Positions 49,255-64,000 of a stretch of 64,000 bases of DNA are shown piece by piece. The notes under the pieces are model-generated. The model saw only the letters and a program-made list of their open reading frames with translations, did no database searches and was not told the origin of the DNA. A program made the position numbers and the translations under genes. How positions within the stretch are numbered: the first letter of the stretch is position 1; each line of letters begins with the position of its first letter. Source of the stretch: Corticium candelabrum (Eukaryota > Porifera > Homoscleromorpha > Homosclerophorida > Plakinidae); the NCBI RefSeq assembly GCF_963422355.1, contig NC_085085.1, positions 16,273,588 to 16,337,587 of the forward strand, given 5' to 3'.

Positions 49255-49902
49255 ACACACATGCACACACACACACACGCACATGCACACACACACCTTA
49301 TATTTGTTTTAATTTGTGAACCCCTCTTAGCACTCTCTAGTTACGCCGTTGACTTAAAATATATGGCTTACACTAACTACAGGTATTGCTCATATTTACA
49401 GATCAGTTTTTTTATAGTTATCCATTTATTATGCTGATTGGACCATACCGTTGATGTCTGAACTTGTCAAGTGCACAACAAACGATAATGTTGGAATAAT
49501 CTCAAACTGTAGGTAACACCAGCTGCTGACTGCTCTTTCTATCGACCGTAGACAGGATAGAAGCCGACGCTATTGCTCCTATGAATTTGTTTCAACTCCT
49601 ATTGGCATCCCCAGCAAGGGCAGTGAACGGTACCGCTGACTGGGTGCTTAGCAAAATCAAATTGGCATGTATTGTAAAAACTTTTTAGTTAGAAACGTTT
49701 TATAATAGAATGTTATTTTGTTTTCCTGTGCATAAATGCTTTGTAATAATAAATATATATATGATAGTGGTTGTTAGTCATACACAGCTTTGGATGTGGC
49801 TACTCTGGTGGTCTTATCTGTTTGGTTGGTGTACTGCAGGTTGGAAGAGACATTGCGTACTCTTTAGATCATGACATACATGATATGCACGCTGTTAGAT
49901 AA
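48985..49902 (+). CDS. Unidentified gene or 3' exons of one (partial, tentative)
   Basis: Three exon-like blocks have compatible phases. About 48985-49136 encodes ...LSDGNGSWLSTDFSDDTSQCLFALLCDARPSLERQILVDK. About 49557-49643 encodes IEADAIAPMNLFQLLLASPARAVNGTADW. About 49840-49902 encodes VGRDIAYSLDHDIHDMHAVR and a stop. The residue composition looks coding and the acceptors are good (AG at each), but the upstream start and the family are unknown. A long CA tract fills the first intron. I recognise no domain. Confidence 0.35.
49191..49300. repeat. (CA)n microsatellite
   Basis: A long CA run with GC and TG interruptions. Confidence 0.95.
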
Positions 49903-49989
49903 AGTTGAGGTATGAAATGTAATGAAACGGACGATCTTTTTAGTTTTGCATGTCTCAATCTTTTTGTCAGTCATGGTTGCAGGAGGTAG

Positions 49990-50217
49990 ATGCTCTATGT
50001 TTTGGCCACTGCAACTTTAATTTTAGGTGCAAGCCTTTTACTGTCAATAGCATTTAGTAATGTCTGTCTGCTACTGTGTGTAGCTGCTGCCTGTTTTTGG
50101 ATTGCTGTAATAGAATTTTTGGAACAAGGGGAGAACTTTTTTCAGGTTTCTATACAATACATACATATGATTCTACATTGCAAAGTCTTGTCAAAGTGGT
50201 TTCAGTTATACATGTAG
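49990..50217 (+). CDS. Hydrophobic 75-aa ORF, doubtful
   Basis: Starts MLYVLATATLILGASLLLSIAF and has two strongly hydrophobic stretches suggestive of membrane helices. It could be a last exon of the gene to its left or a chance frame. No family recognised. Confidence 0.2.
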   Translation: MLYVLATATLILGASLLLSIAFSNVCLLLCVAAACFWIAVIEFLEQGENFFQVSIQYIHMILHCKVLSKWFQLYM

Positions 50218-50372
50218 TGTTCCCATAGTTGTTCAGAAGATCACGTTCATCACTATTAAAATGAGCAAGGGTAGGTGTTCTCTAGCGCTGTTGATTGGAT
50301 TTGTCACCTAATGAATGGAATCTTCTCATGCTAATTGACGCCTTGTGATTGGTACGTACTCTGCATGTAATC

Positions 50373-54430
<4,058 letters not shown>

Positions 54431-55400
54431 TACATAGAACAGCAGTGACATGTCCGGCTCGGCTCGTTGACTTCTTCACTGGCACTTCGCATCGTTTTTG
54501 TTTGCTGATATTTGCTGTGTCTTGTCTTCTGTAGTGATTAGAGTGCACTAGTCTTGGCGTAGATGCACGGACGGGTCTCAGAGTGCAACAATGCTGCTCA
54601 TGTCTTTAGATTTCCCTTTGAATTTAATGTTGAAGAAAGTGCTGCGCAGTTTGTCATGTTGTATCACTTCATTCTACGTCCTAGCTTTGGAGTTAACGTA
54701 CCACACAATTGAACTACACGTACACTAGGTGGTTCCAACCTCCTGAGATATGTAGATTAAGGTAAGCACCCGTTGGAATTGTCACACTGTTTCTGTCTGA
54801 ATGTATTTAGAGTGTTGAGTTGAGTAGAATGAAAATGATCAAAGCAATTAGCAATTTTCCGGCCTGATGATCAAAATTACTCTGGCACAAACAGCCAAGA
54901 CAAAGGCTGCTTAATAATTATTCCGTTTCAAGACCTGGACGAACAAATTAATATACAATCTTGCCCGTGTTCAGTTTACACTCCATGGCATCTCAGCCTT
55001 AGCAGTAGGACGCTTTTGGATGAGCTGAGGAGTAAGGGGTTGGAGTTAGTCTTTGGCTGCAAACTGCACAAGTAGCCGCTTGACCTCATAGCTAGTAAGA
55101 AGAATACTAATGGATAATTCAGACGGTTCTTCAAATTCCTGCTCCACTTTGCCATGGTCAGTCCAAAAAAGGCAGGGAGACTGTTCCTTGCAAGGCTCTC
55201 TCAGTATCAGCGGAAAATCTTTTTGCGCCATCCAGTGGGATATTATTTTTAGGGGCTCTACTAAAGTTACCTTCTGGGTTAATTTATGGGGCGCCTTCAA
55301 TAGGTACTTACGCCCTGTTTGAGTAGTCAATAACAACTGCTAACAAAGTTAAAAGTTAACGGTATTGTAATTTTGCAGAAATGATCATACTAGTACTACT
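54431..55400. other. No supported gene; one protein-like ORF on the minus strand
   Basis: A 96-codon minus-strand frame (55336-55046; ...PLILREPCKEQ...FWTDHGKVEQEFEEP...) looks protein-like but has no recognised family and no linked exons. It may be a gene relic. Confidence 0.3.
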
Positions 55401-55404
55401 ACGC

Positions 55405-55483
55405 TCGGCAAAAAATGATTGCGGATCGTAGCGAGGCTTCTAGTCCGGGTCGGACAACAGAAAGGGGCGTGGTCCTATATGAA

Positions 55484-55576
<93 letters not shown>

Positions 55577-56140
55577 CTAGCCTCCCCACGACCACGTTTC
55601 ATTCTAAGACCTACTTCAAAAAATCGTTTCCGTGTCTGACTACAGATCAGCATAGGAAGATTCGTGCAAGTGACCAAACGGCGAAGAAAATGCCTCACAA
55701 AGTTCCGTCGCCCCATCCTTTTGTATTGTAAATAAAGAATGTGTGTACGTGACAACCAAGAAACACCTTCAGGAGTTGAGTGCCACCTACAGTCAATTAT
55801 TCACACGTCCTGTACAGTATGATCAATCCTTTACTCCACTGTGCTGCATCTAACACTGTTGATAGTCAATGTTTGCCGATATCAATTTCTTTACAACGGA
55901 ACTGAGTGCATACCTACACTGTACATTTCAATTGTCTTGATCACGATCCCAAAACGACAACTACCTGCCAGGTCTTCCGTAATCTAAAGTTTTCATGACA
56001 TTATGTTTCCTTCCATGTCTGTCATGATAACAGGATTTCAACAAATACATACAGTCTAGCTAGGACCCAGCGTTTCAGTAGACGGTCAGAAAACTCCTTT
56101 GGACGTGTTACTCACCAATGCGAGGCGCCTACGGATACCG
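55405..56140 (-). repeat. Dispersed repeat family X, copy B
   Basis: Complement of the 20.93-21.60 kb repeat. It includes the same MGRR-type ORF start and a long TG tract (55488-55574). Its outer end (about 55405-55480) is also found alone at about 23567-23640. The copies are clearly homologous but diverged by many substitutions and indels. Confidence 0.7.
55488..55574. repeat. (TG)n microsatellite
   Basis: About 43 TG units within repeat family X, copy B. Confidence 0.95.
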
Positions 56141-56406
56141 TAAAACTAGTTAAATAATAAATTTAAAATAGGTTTACTGTTTATTAGTATAGGCCTAGGT
56201 ATAGAAAAGTCACATCGAATTTACCAGAGCTATGATACTCAGTAGATCGAACGTCTAGAGTATTTGAACCCGCGGACTCTTGTGACAAGTGTCCTCAAAC
56301 GTGGTGCTGCAACCAAAACATTCTACTCTGTCTATCCACACAAGCCAGGAAGGGAAACTAAAAACAATGTTACGCATGCGTAAAGTTCCGTAGTTTAACT
56401 GCATAT

Positions 56407-57888
56407 ATGGCGCATGAAAGCGTTTCTCTCAGTTATTTCGTGAGACACTATCGTCTTCCAGCAGCAGTTCGAGTGCTTAGCGGTTCTGGACAACTGGAAG
56501 AAGGTGACGAAGTGACACTTCAGTCAGTGCAGTCTACACGAGGTGTTGAGGCCTTTCGCGGTCGCCATGGAGAAAACCTGACTGATTCTTACATTCCGTT
56601 CAAGTATAATGGGATATTTGAGGTCATAGTGGCTTCAGCAAGCCAGCCGTGGGCTAGTTATCGCGACTTTCCAACGGTTGGGAGTGTCATTCGGTCAGGA
56701 AGGGAACTTCCTCTTGCAGTAAAGGCGAGGAACGCCTGGCGAGGCTCGACTGAATGTAACAGCGTCTACCAAAACGATGTTCTGACTTCTCTTACTTTGA
56801 AAGTTGATGGAACAGGTAGAACGTTTCTTGAAGCAATCAACGGAAGAGGATTGGTCATCAATCTACACGAATCAGTTCGAGGCGATTTCACTACCGATTT
56901 GAGTGATGTTCACTGGAGTATTGACGAGATGGTGAAACTGTTCGAGGCCAAGTTTCCCGTGCGCGTCCGTCTTCGAGCGACTCCTTCTGTGTACGACACA
57001 ATTGGCAGTGTAGGAGACATATTCACTCTACTGCGCGTGACGGTGAGGCAGGAAGTGATGGTAATTGGTATTGGTGATAATTTTCAGGTCATTGCTGATG
57101 ATTCTGTAGACGTCATAATGCTTGACAGTACACCCGGTGCATACACTAACATTGAAGCTGTTGCTAGCTCATCTTATTCGAACCATTATCACGATGATAG
57201 AGGGTTAGATGATCCCTTGTACACACCTATGGCAAACCCTTCTCCTGAAATAATGCAGAGCATTTTGAGATCCCACAAAGCGGATCATAAAGCTATGGTG
57301 CAAAATTTGAATGAAACCATAGAGAACTTGAAGGTCAAGTTGGTAAATGAGCAGAGCAAAAACAACCAGCTGGAAACCAAGATAGCATCTTTAGAAACAG
57401 AACTACAGGTACAAGCACTGAGATATGCCCAAGAGAGACAGCATGGAGATGAAATTAGAATCTTAAAAGCTACAGTGGAACAACTACAAATAAAAAATCA
57501 GGAACTGGAGTCAAAGCTTCGTTTTCAGGCAGAGCATAAGCAGCGAAACCACGACATCAATGAAACTGTAGTTCCTTTGGGAAAATACCAGCATACAATA
57601 CCAGTTGCTATGGAAGGACCATACCCTGAAAGACAGGAAGTCACTTCAGAGCTCACTTGTTTGCAAACAGGCACAATAGGGTATACTGACTTTGATCAAC
57701 CAACTAGAAAACCATCTTCTGGTCGCATTTCATCTGTCTCACCTATTCCTAAGCCTAGAGAGCGCATTTCCAAGTCTGACTCAAACCCTCTGTCACCACC
57801 CCTTCCTCAGAGAAAACCTGTTTCTCAATCCCCAAAGTCTAGTCTTCGACAGTCAACACCGCCAATACCAGCAAAACGAAACTTCTGA
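56407..57888 (+). CDS. CABIT-domain protein (THEMIS/GAREM-like adaptor), intronless
   Basis: A single 493-aa open frame. The first ~240 residues look like a CABIT module: a start SYFVRHYRLPAAVRVLSGSG, then TDSYIPFKYNGIFEV, RDFPTVGSVI, a second half with FPVRVRLRATPSVYDT and a final DDSVDVIML. Residues about 290-380 are charged and helical with heptad spacing, a probable coiled coil. The C-terminus is Ser/Pro-rich with SH3-type motifs PPLPQRKP and TPPIPAKR. CABIT adaptors such as THEMIS and GAREM bind GRB2 and SHP phosphatases downstream of tyrosine kinases, so a signalling scaffold role is likely. The coiled coil in place of a SAM domain (GAREM) or second CABIT (THEMIS) is unusual. The lack of introns contrasts with every neighbour. 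Confidence 0.75.
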   Translation: MAHESVSLSYFVRHYRLPAAVRVLSGSGQLEEGDEVTLQSVQSTRGVEAFRGRHGENLTDSYIPFKYNGIFEVIVASASQPWASYRDFPTVGSVIRSGRELPLAVKARNAWRGSTECNSVYQNDVLTSLTLKVDGTGRTFLEAINGRGLVINLHESVRGDFTTDLSDVHWSIDEMVKLFEAKFPVRVRLRATPSVYDTIGSVGDIFTLLRVTVRQEVMVIGIGDNFQVIADDSVDVIMLDSTPGAYTNIEAVASSSYSNHYHDDRGLDDPLYTPMANPSPEIMQSILRSHKADHKAMVQNLNETIENLKVKLVNEQSKNNQLETKIASLETELQVQALRYAQERQHGDEIRILKATVEQLQIKNQELESKLRFQAEHKQRNHDINETVVPLGKYQHTIPVAMEGPYPERQEVTSELTCLQTGTIGYTDFDQPTRKPSSGRISSVSPIPKPRERISKSDSNPLSPPLPQRKPVSQSPKSSLRQSTPPIPAKRNF

Positions 57889-58498
57889 GGCTCTTCGCAT
57901 GTGTACTAAAAGCAGTTGGATTTCTGACGGAAAGGTTGTCTGCATTCTGTTGGTAGTTATATTGTGGCTTGATAGTTGCTTTTATAGAATTGTAGATGAA
58001 TCAGTTGTAGAGAATTTTTTAGCCATAATATCAACAGGAAAACTGAATTGTGTATTACAGCTTTTAGCTTTTATTGTAGTGAGACGTTTGCTCATATATA
58101 TCCTATTGAGCTCTTCTATTACAGAAACACAGAATAGACTTCAGTGACTACTACAGTAGTACAGTACATTGACTGTGAAAGCAGGCATGAAAGAGATTTG
58201 TCATTGAAAAGCCATCTTCATATACCATTGCTCTGTGCACCAATTGCTTCCAGTGACTGCCTAGGAAAGCAATACTAGTGACAACAGACTAATAGATGAC
58301 ATCTGGAAGTTGTAGATGAAAACCACCATAAGAGTTACCTTCTTTTCTACCAATCAAAGTGCAATCCAACTCTGTCTACCTGTCCCTAATGTTGTCTGTC
58401 TGTCTGTCTGTCTCTTTAATCGACCCACCTGCCCTGCCTATTTGCCCTATCTGCCTGCTGCTAGCTATACATAGCCATATCTGCATGTTCCAATATAC
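57889..58498. other. No gene seen (probable 3' regions)
   Basis: The space between the CABIT gene and the convergent TBL2 stop. It contains a short (GTCT)n run near 58392-58413. Confidence 0.5.
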
Positions 58499-61400
58499 TT
58501 ACTCTGCTTCCTTTATTTGCTGCCTTAGCCGTTCCTAGAAAACAAATTCCAATTCAAGAATCATTGGACCCATATGTTAAAACATTCTTATACCTTTAAT
58601 ACATCACTTTTTGCATTGAAGATCTTATTCTTACAATCAGCCATTTGTGCTCTGTAGCCAGGTGCATTATGCCACACCCGAATATGCTTGTCATTCCCAC
58701 CACAAGATGCAAAGTATCTACCAAGTGGATCCCACACCAGTCTACAAATGGGACCTATAAATAAACAAGATGATATAATTCTCACAGTGGGAACATAACC
58801 TCCAGAGTGAAGGTAATCATTGGAAATCAGACTAACTGGTGTGCACATTGTCCAGCGTCGTTGCCAGTGAACCATTTGCAGTTTCATATAAACTAATAGA
58901 TGATTCAGCAGCAATGGCTGCTACTAAACCATCTGGTGATAAACCAATTTGAGCTGGTCCACTGTGCTTGTACTTGCCAGTCATTAAAAGATGAGGATCC
59001 TGCTGGAGCTTGTATTGAACTGAAAAAAGCTATAATAACAAGCACAACACTTACACATGATAGCATCAATACCATCCTGATTCCAGAACTTCCAACTGCC
59101 ATCTTTAGATACTGTTGCAGCCCTGCCATAAATTAAAGTATATTGCAATTTAGATCTGAAACTTGCAAACACTATACAAGTAAGCATCACATAAAGTAAC
59201 TAAAAAAGTCTTTTATTAAAGTTGATGTGACTCCAACCACTTGTATGAGCTTCTTGTTTATACCAAATATCAAGCCAATTCGTACAAATACGTGTTACAT
59301 TTAGTGTCTAGAGTGGAACGGGTTATACTACTAAAGTCCAAATACTAAGAATTCCATTGTACTGAACTATCACTGATCTACTGTCAAGAACACAAATACA
59401 CAGACAGAATGCAGTATGTTACAATGCTACAAAGCAGCACAACAATCTACTGAAGGGCAAATCACTACACCATATTCAAGAGCGTCTCCAACCTTGTACT
59501 GTCCTTTGAAAATGCACAACAATAGACTGCAGCCTTGTGGCCTTTTAGATCCATTGCTCTAGTCACCTGCATGCAACATGGGTATCATAGTTTTACAAAG
59601 GTTTACCAGTCTACCTGTAGCTTTACCCCACTAAATTCTCCAGACTTGGCAAAGACAACCTCCCAGAGCTTGACATCAGGAGTAAACCCTGAGCATCACT
59701 ACAGTTAAACCCACAAACAAGTAAACCAATGAATGTATACCTGTACATGCTACAAATCGACCACAAGGTGAGATACATGCAAAGTGATTTTGCATTTGTT
59801 TAGTGTCCTCTTTGGCCAATACTTCACCTACAAATTGCACAATTACATGCTACTAAATCAACGCTTTGCAGGCTTTAGTACAGTGACGTGACGTGCCTTT
59901 CAGATCCCATATAATAAAGGTTGTATCGCTGTAACACGTGAGAATGAACCGACCAGTTGAGGCTATAGCTGCTGAAATGATTGCTGCATTGTGCTCCTGC
60001 ACATTCAAAACCATTACTACAACATAACAATTAATGGCATGCACTTAGAAACTACTGTACACATACAACCCTGAGCAACAATCAGTTAATCCATTAGGTC
60101 TAAGAGATTATCTCACATTGGCTAGAACATTGCTTAATTAATTAAACCATTCTTTAATTGATATCTACAAATTCAGTGACAAAATGATACTAAGTAATTG
60201 TTATTTGCAGGTGATCACCCTGCTCTCTTGAAATTAGCTAATATTATAGGCTATTAGAAATGGCTTGACAGAGACAGAATACAACCAGAGTGTGACATTG
60301 TGATCAACTGTGTTTCATTGAAAACTAACTCTTTCCTGAATTAGAAACATTCCTCAGTGTGCCACAATTCTAGACGATGCCATCATTGACTTTGCTACTA
60401 CGCATGAATGCTGCATCACTTTTGTTCACATAAGATTCCTAATTTTGTTTCCTATATCTCTGCTGATTGTGTACCAGTACTCTCTGCATGTCTGACAAAA
60501 CTCAACTGTGTATTGCAGAAAGTACAGTAGCTGACCTTTGGAAAGTCAACAACATCAGAGCATGCTCCTGTACCATCTTTCTTCCTGGTCAGCTTAAACA
60601 CTCTCACATTATTGCCATCCTCAGTCGAACCTACCACAGCCCTATAGAGATGGAATTTAGATTGATAATAATCTTCCCATAATATTGCGCTATTTTAAGT
60701 ATACTTTGAGTCAGGACTTATACTGACAGACTTGGCACAGTCAAATTCCACATTGACTCTAATGTACCTGCAAATACAGTTTAAACTCTCTCTGTCTAGT
60801 TTAACTCACACTGTTGAGCACTTCACTTGTGATCTTTCTCTAAGAAGTCTTTTATGTTCCAAACTCTCACTGTTCTGTCTAAACCACAAAATGAAATCAG
60901 AGAAGAATAGATCATGACAGACATATGTACCATAATGCAACAACAACAAAAAACAAAACATATGAAGTCTAGTGAGATTACAGCATAAAACTCAAAGTTT
61001 AGTTTAAAGGTGTGTAAGTAGTTAAATAGACATCGTATTAACCTCACCAATAAGATAATGCTTTAATTAAGCAGCTAGACCATACAGAAAGTACATGCAA
61101 TATTTCCAAGTGTACCATGTTCTCAATGAATCACTATGCATTCTGAGAATTCAGAGTGAAGACAAATATGCAGACTTTTAAATCCTCACATTCCCACTTC
61201 AAAATGGTTCCAGTTCACTAGACAATACCACCTACGTGTACTTTCAATGTTAATTAATTGACTATCAAGAGTCGAGTCAGGTATATCTAACTCTAGATGT
61301 AAGACTGTGAGATATTTCTTACTAAGCCACTAGAAAAACAATATCAAAACCAAGACATAGTCGAGTCCATCATTGTGCATGCAGAATCTACAATAATAAT

Positions 61401-61744
61401 TAATGACTACCACACTTACCAGTAGCGCAGGAAGCCAAGTACTTGCCATCTACACTAAAGTCTAGGGATAAAACAACTCCTGTGTGTCCTTTCAAATGAG
61501 CAGCTTGAAGCGGATGTTTGTCTGGAGCTTTGGACTTTGCCTTCACCGTCTGGGCTCGTTGTAAGTTCTTGCTCTTAATAGTCATTTCAGAGAAGTCAGA
61601 ACTTGAAACAGAGCTCTCGTCTACTAGTGATGGTGGATGCACGACAGATCGTCGGAAAGCAATAAAATGAATGAGAAAAGCGACTGCCACAGCACCGACA
61701 GCAGCCATCAAAAGCCAAAAGACATCTTCGGTGAGCATTTCCAT
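58499..61744 (-). CDS. TBL2: Transducin beta-like protein 2, ER membrane WD40 protein
   Basis: About twelve exons on the minus strand, including 61744-61420, 60878-60827, 60767-60705, 60641-60536, 59996-59897, 59827-59741, blocks near 59.70-59.62, 59.57-59.49, 59.12-59.06, 59.03-58.85 and 58.76-58.59 kb, and a last exon 58534-58499. The N-terminus has an ER signal-anchor (VFWLLMAAVGAVAVAFLIHFIAF) and a basic linker. WD40 repeats follow in TBL2 order: HTGVVLSLDFSVDGKYLASC, RTVRVWNIKDFL, NNVRVFKLTRKKDG, SDTTFIIWDLKG, TPDVKLWEVVF, SKDGSWKFWN, CRLVWDPLGRYFASCG and HIRVWHNAPGYRAQM. TBL2 binds PERK in ER stress. One intron seems to use a GC donor (AAAG|GCACGT). Confidence 0.92.
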
Positions 61745-61830
61745 TGCGCTATCGACAAATTACGAGTCACGGGTTATCCGGGCATGTCAAAGAGAAGTAA
61801 CACCCGAAGGTGTGATGGTGGGTTGTAAAC
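61745..61830. promoter_or_regulatory. Candidate bidirectional promoter, TBL2 / AIP
   Basis: 86 bp between the two divergent start codons; no TATA box seen. Confidence 0.5.
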
Positions 61831-62992
61831 ATGGCTGCCAGTGATGAAAACGTCGGTGTCAGCAAGCAGATTATTTACGGCGGGAAAGGAGAATGCCCCA
61901 AATTCGAGAAAAACACCAAAGTAAGATTATGCAGTAGGGCTAGTTTCTAGCCCGAGGCGGGAGCCTCTCTTTGCATGTAGCTAGTGATTGCTTCTGTCGT
62001 CAAGGTGACCTTTCATTTTCGCACAATCAGTCCGTCTGATAGTACAAACGAAGAAACTGTAATCGATGACAGTCGTACAATGGGGTGTGGACCGTTTGAG
62101 TTGCTATACGGAAGAGGATTCAAGCTGGCTATTTGGGAGAGGATTGTACAGACAATGAAAGTGAGTGAAGTGGCAAGATTCACGTGCAAGAAAGAAGTAA
62201 TTTCAAACTGGTAAAGGAAACGTTAATTAATAAATTTTAATTGTTTCTCTAAAACATTAGTTGGTTCGATACTATGTGCTTGTGTCTAAGAGCCTGAGGG
62301 ATGTAGCAAAGCAGAACAGAGGGGAAAAAGTAGAGCCACTTTCATCACATAGATGTGGTGCTGCATTGCTAGGCTGTCATGGACATCAAAGTACAGGATA
62401 TGAAGATCTTGATCATCTTCAGGAGCATTCCTCAGACTTGGTGTTTGAAATTGAACTACTGAGTGTTGAGAATGAGGGTTCTTATGAAAAGGGCATTTGG
62501 TCAATGAACAGCGATGAAAAACGAGATTTAATTCCAAAACTAAAAGAACAGGGAAATGAGTTGTACAAGAACGGTCAATATTTAGAAGCAGCCGCTAAGT
62601 ATGGAACAGCAATTGGTTGTATTGAAATTTTGGAATCTTTTGAGGCTCCGGGCTCTGATCCGGAAAAAGCATTATATCAGATGAAAGAGCCATTGCTGTT
62701 GAACTATGCACAATGCAAGTTGCATCTGGGGGAGTACAGCAATGCCATCAAACAAACTACAACTGTATTGCGGCGTAGTCCTAACAATGTCAAAGCTTTA
62801 TTTCGTCGTGGCAAGGCTTACGCTCTATCTTTGAAGGCTCGAGAGGCTAAGGTGGATTTAGAAAAAGTTGTACAACTGGACAGTTCTCTGAGTCAAAGTG
62901 TAACCAAATTATTACATGATTTGGATATTGAGCAGAAGAAACAAGACAAAGATGATCGAGCTCTTTTGCAAGGTAAAGGCTTCTTCAAGTGA
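61831..62992 (+). CDS. AIP: AIP/XAP2-type co-chaperone (FKBP-like plus TPR)
   Basis: Three exons, 61831-61920, 62005-62196 and 62261-62992, give 337 aa (human AIP is 330). The N-terminal immunophilin-like domain is recognisable: QIIYGGKGECPKF, VTFHFRTISPSD, DDSRTMGCGPFELLYGRGFKLAIWE and LVRYYVLVSKSLRD. Active-site aromatics of true FKBPs are not all conserved, as in AIP. The C-terminal half has three TPR motifs (EQGNELYKNGQYLEAAAKY, NYAQCKLHLGEYSNAIKQ, KALFRRGKAYALSLKAREAKVDL). AIP holds HSP90 clients such as the aryl hydrocarbon receptor in the cytosol. The alternative AIPL1 lacks support, because the C-terminus is short and not Pro-rich. Confidence 0.93.
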
Positions 62993-64000
62993 AAGTATGT
63001 TGGAAACATAGAGTTATGATGTATTGAGTTTCATGTTTCTTGATCTAACAGACAGTTGTTTGTCTACTTAGTGAGATGATACTGATATATGCTGATATAA
63101 ACTGATATACACGTCCAAATATGAATTTCCATTTTTGGTTGGCATGCCAATCATGTGATTAGCTAATAAGTTGCACAAGTCTGGTGTCATCAGCTCCTTG
63201 CAGGGGAACCTTGTATGCATTTAGATGTTGACAGCTGCTGACTCCTCCTCCATGCATTCTACACCCCCTGCTGTTGATAGAGATGGTACCTGATAGTGGC
63301 GCAACGTGTTAATTAGTGGGTTGTCAATGATTTAAGACAATACTGTACTTGTTGGCTGTCCGTAAATTTTGGTATAACACAGTATAGGGTGGTGAGGGGT
63401 TTGTGATTGAGTCATTGGCGTTGTTGATGATGAAGGGTTGGCTTGCACTGACTAGCGAGAGGGCTGACTAGCGAGAGGGCTGATTTGCAAGAGGGCTGAT
63501 ATGCAAGTGGTTTGACAGCTCGGGGGAGTTGGGCACAGCTCGTGTTGATTATGTGATGACCCATACTTCTAGTCCTTATCATCATGAATCGCCTTTGCTA
63601 TGATCTAGCGAGGTTTGCTTAGGATCTTGATTTCATGCTGGAAGATCCAGAACTTTGATTGGCTTTTCCGCTGAAGCCATCTCAGAGTTTGTTTCTTGAT
63701 GTGTCTGTCTGCCCTAGTCACATGTAACCGTCCCAATAAGCTTATCTGCAATAGCGCAATTGATCGCATTAATACGCAAAGAGGTGTTGACTATTTGCAA
63801 CCCCTTCAAATTTTGAACTCAATCCTTGCCCACGTCAGCCACAGTTCAGCCCATTCGAACACGTTGCTGTCATGGCCGTACAGGGAAGAATGACGCCGTT
63901 GTCTAGTCGAGCTACTGCCTTCTCCGTGGCCGCGCTAATGGCTTCAGCAAGCGGTTCCAAACGTCAAGAAGTAACCGCTACCAGAAATCACACGCAATCC
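62993..64000. other. No gene seen
   Basis: The 3' flank of AIP. A short degenerate tandem repeat (GCTGACTAGCGAGAGG and variants) lies at about 63445-63510. No coding exon is supported to the window end. Confidence 0.5.

Overview
The window is compact animal nuclear DNA. It has spliced genes with many short GT-AG introns (about 50-70 nt in several genes), metazoan-specific families and abundant CA/TG microsatellites. The gene set (ankyrin-DHHC acyltransferase, NIPSNAP, PPTC7, SMYD4, PAXIP1, RPB11, AIP, TBL2, a CABIT protein, and a membrane collagen with Ig domains) and the short intergenic gaps suggest an early-branching metazoan. A sponge is my best guess; this is an inference from style and content, not proven.

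Layout. 0.6-1.06 kb: 3' end of an AGC kinase (+). 1.17-5.35 kb: HNK1/CHST-type carbohydrate sulfotransferase (+), with a tRNA-derived SINE in intron 1 and a Helitron-like element in intron 2. 5.43-8.10 kb: ankyrin-DHHC palmitoyltransferase (-), head to head with a NIPSNAP gene (8.18-14.34 kb, +). Intron 1 of NIPSNAP carries an antisense, broken Ty3/gypsy LTR element. 14.44-15.98 kb: PPTC7-type phosphatase (-), head to head with a SMYD4-like SET-MYND gene (16.10-20.69 kb, +). 20.9-23.6 kb: dispersed repeats, including a head-to-tail run of Helitron-like elements with a remnant of a Helitron Rep N-terminal ORF. 23.87-29.35 kb: PAXIP1/PTIP multi-BRCT gene (+).

29.3-45.3 kb is repeat-rich and gene-poor. 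It holds degraded LTR-element fossils, several MITE/foldback elements, a near-perfect 284-bp palindrome, and two tandem paralogues encoding a secreted Ly6/uPAR (LU) domain. An array of similar Ser/Thr-rich exon cassettes lies downstream of the first paralogue.

45.3-64 kb is gene-dense again: a CENPV/GFA-type zinc enzyme-like gene, RPB11 (POLR2J), an unidentified small gene, a transmembrane collagen with five Ig-like domains, an intronless CABIT-domain adaptor (56.4-57.9 kb), TBL2 (-) and AIP (+), the last two head to head.

The most novel-looking item is the collagen/Ig receptor. It has two paralogous, phase-compatible terminal exons, each encoding a Tyr/Cys-rich ectodomain of about 130 residues that I do not recognise. 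This looks like a choice between two C-terminal recognition modules. Other notable points are three or four GC-AG introns, three tight divergent promoters, and Helitron termini readable to the base.
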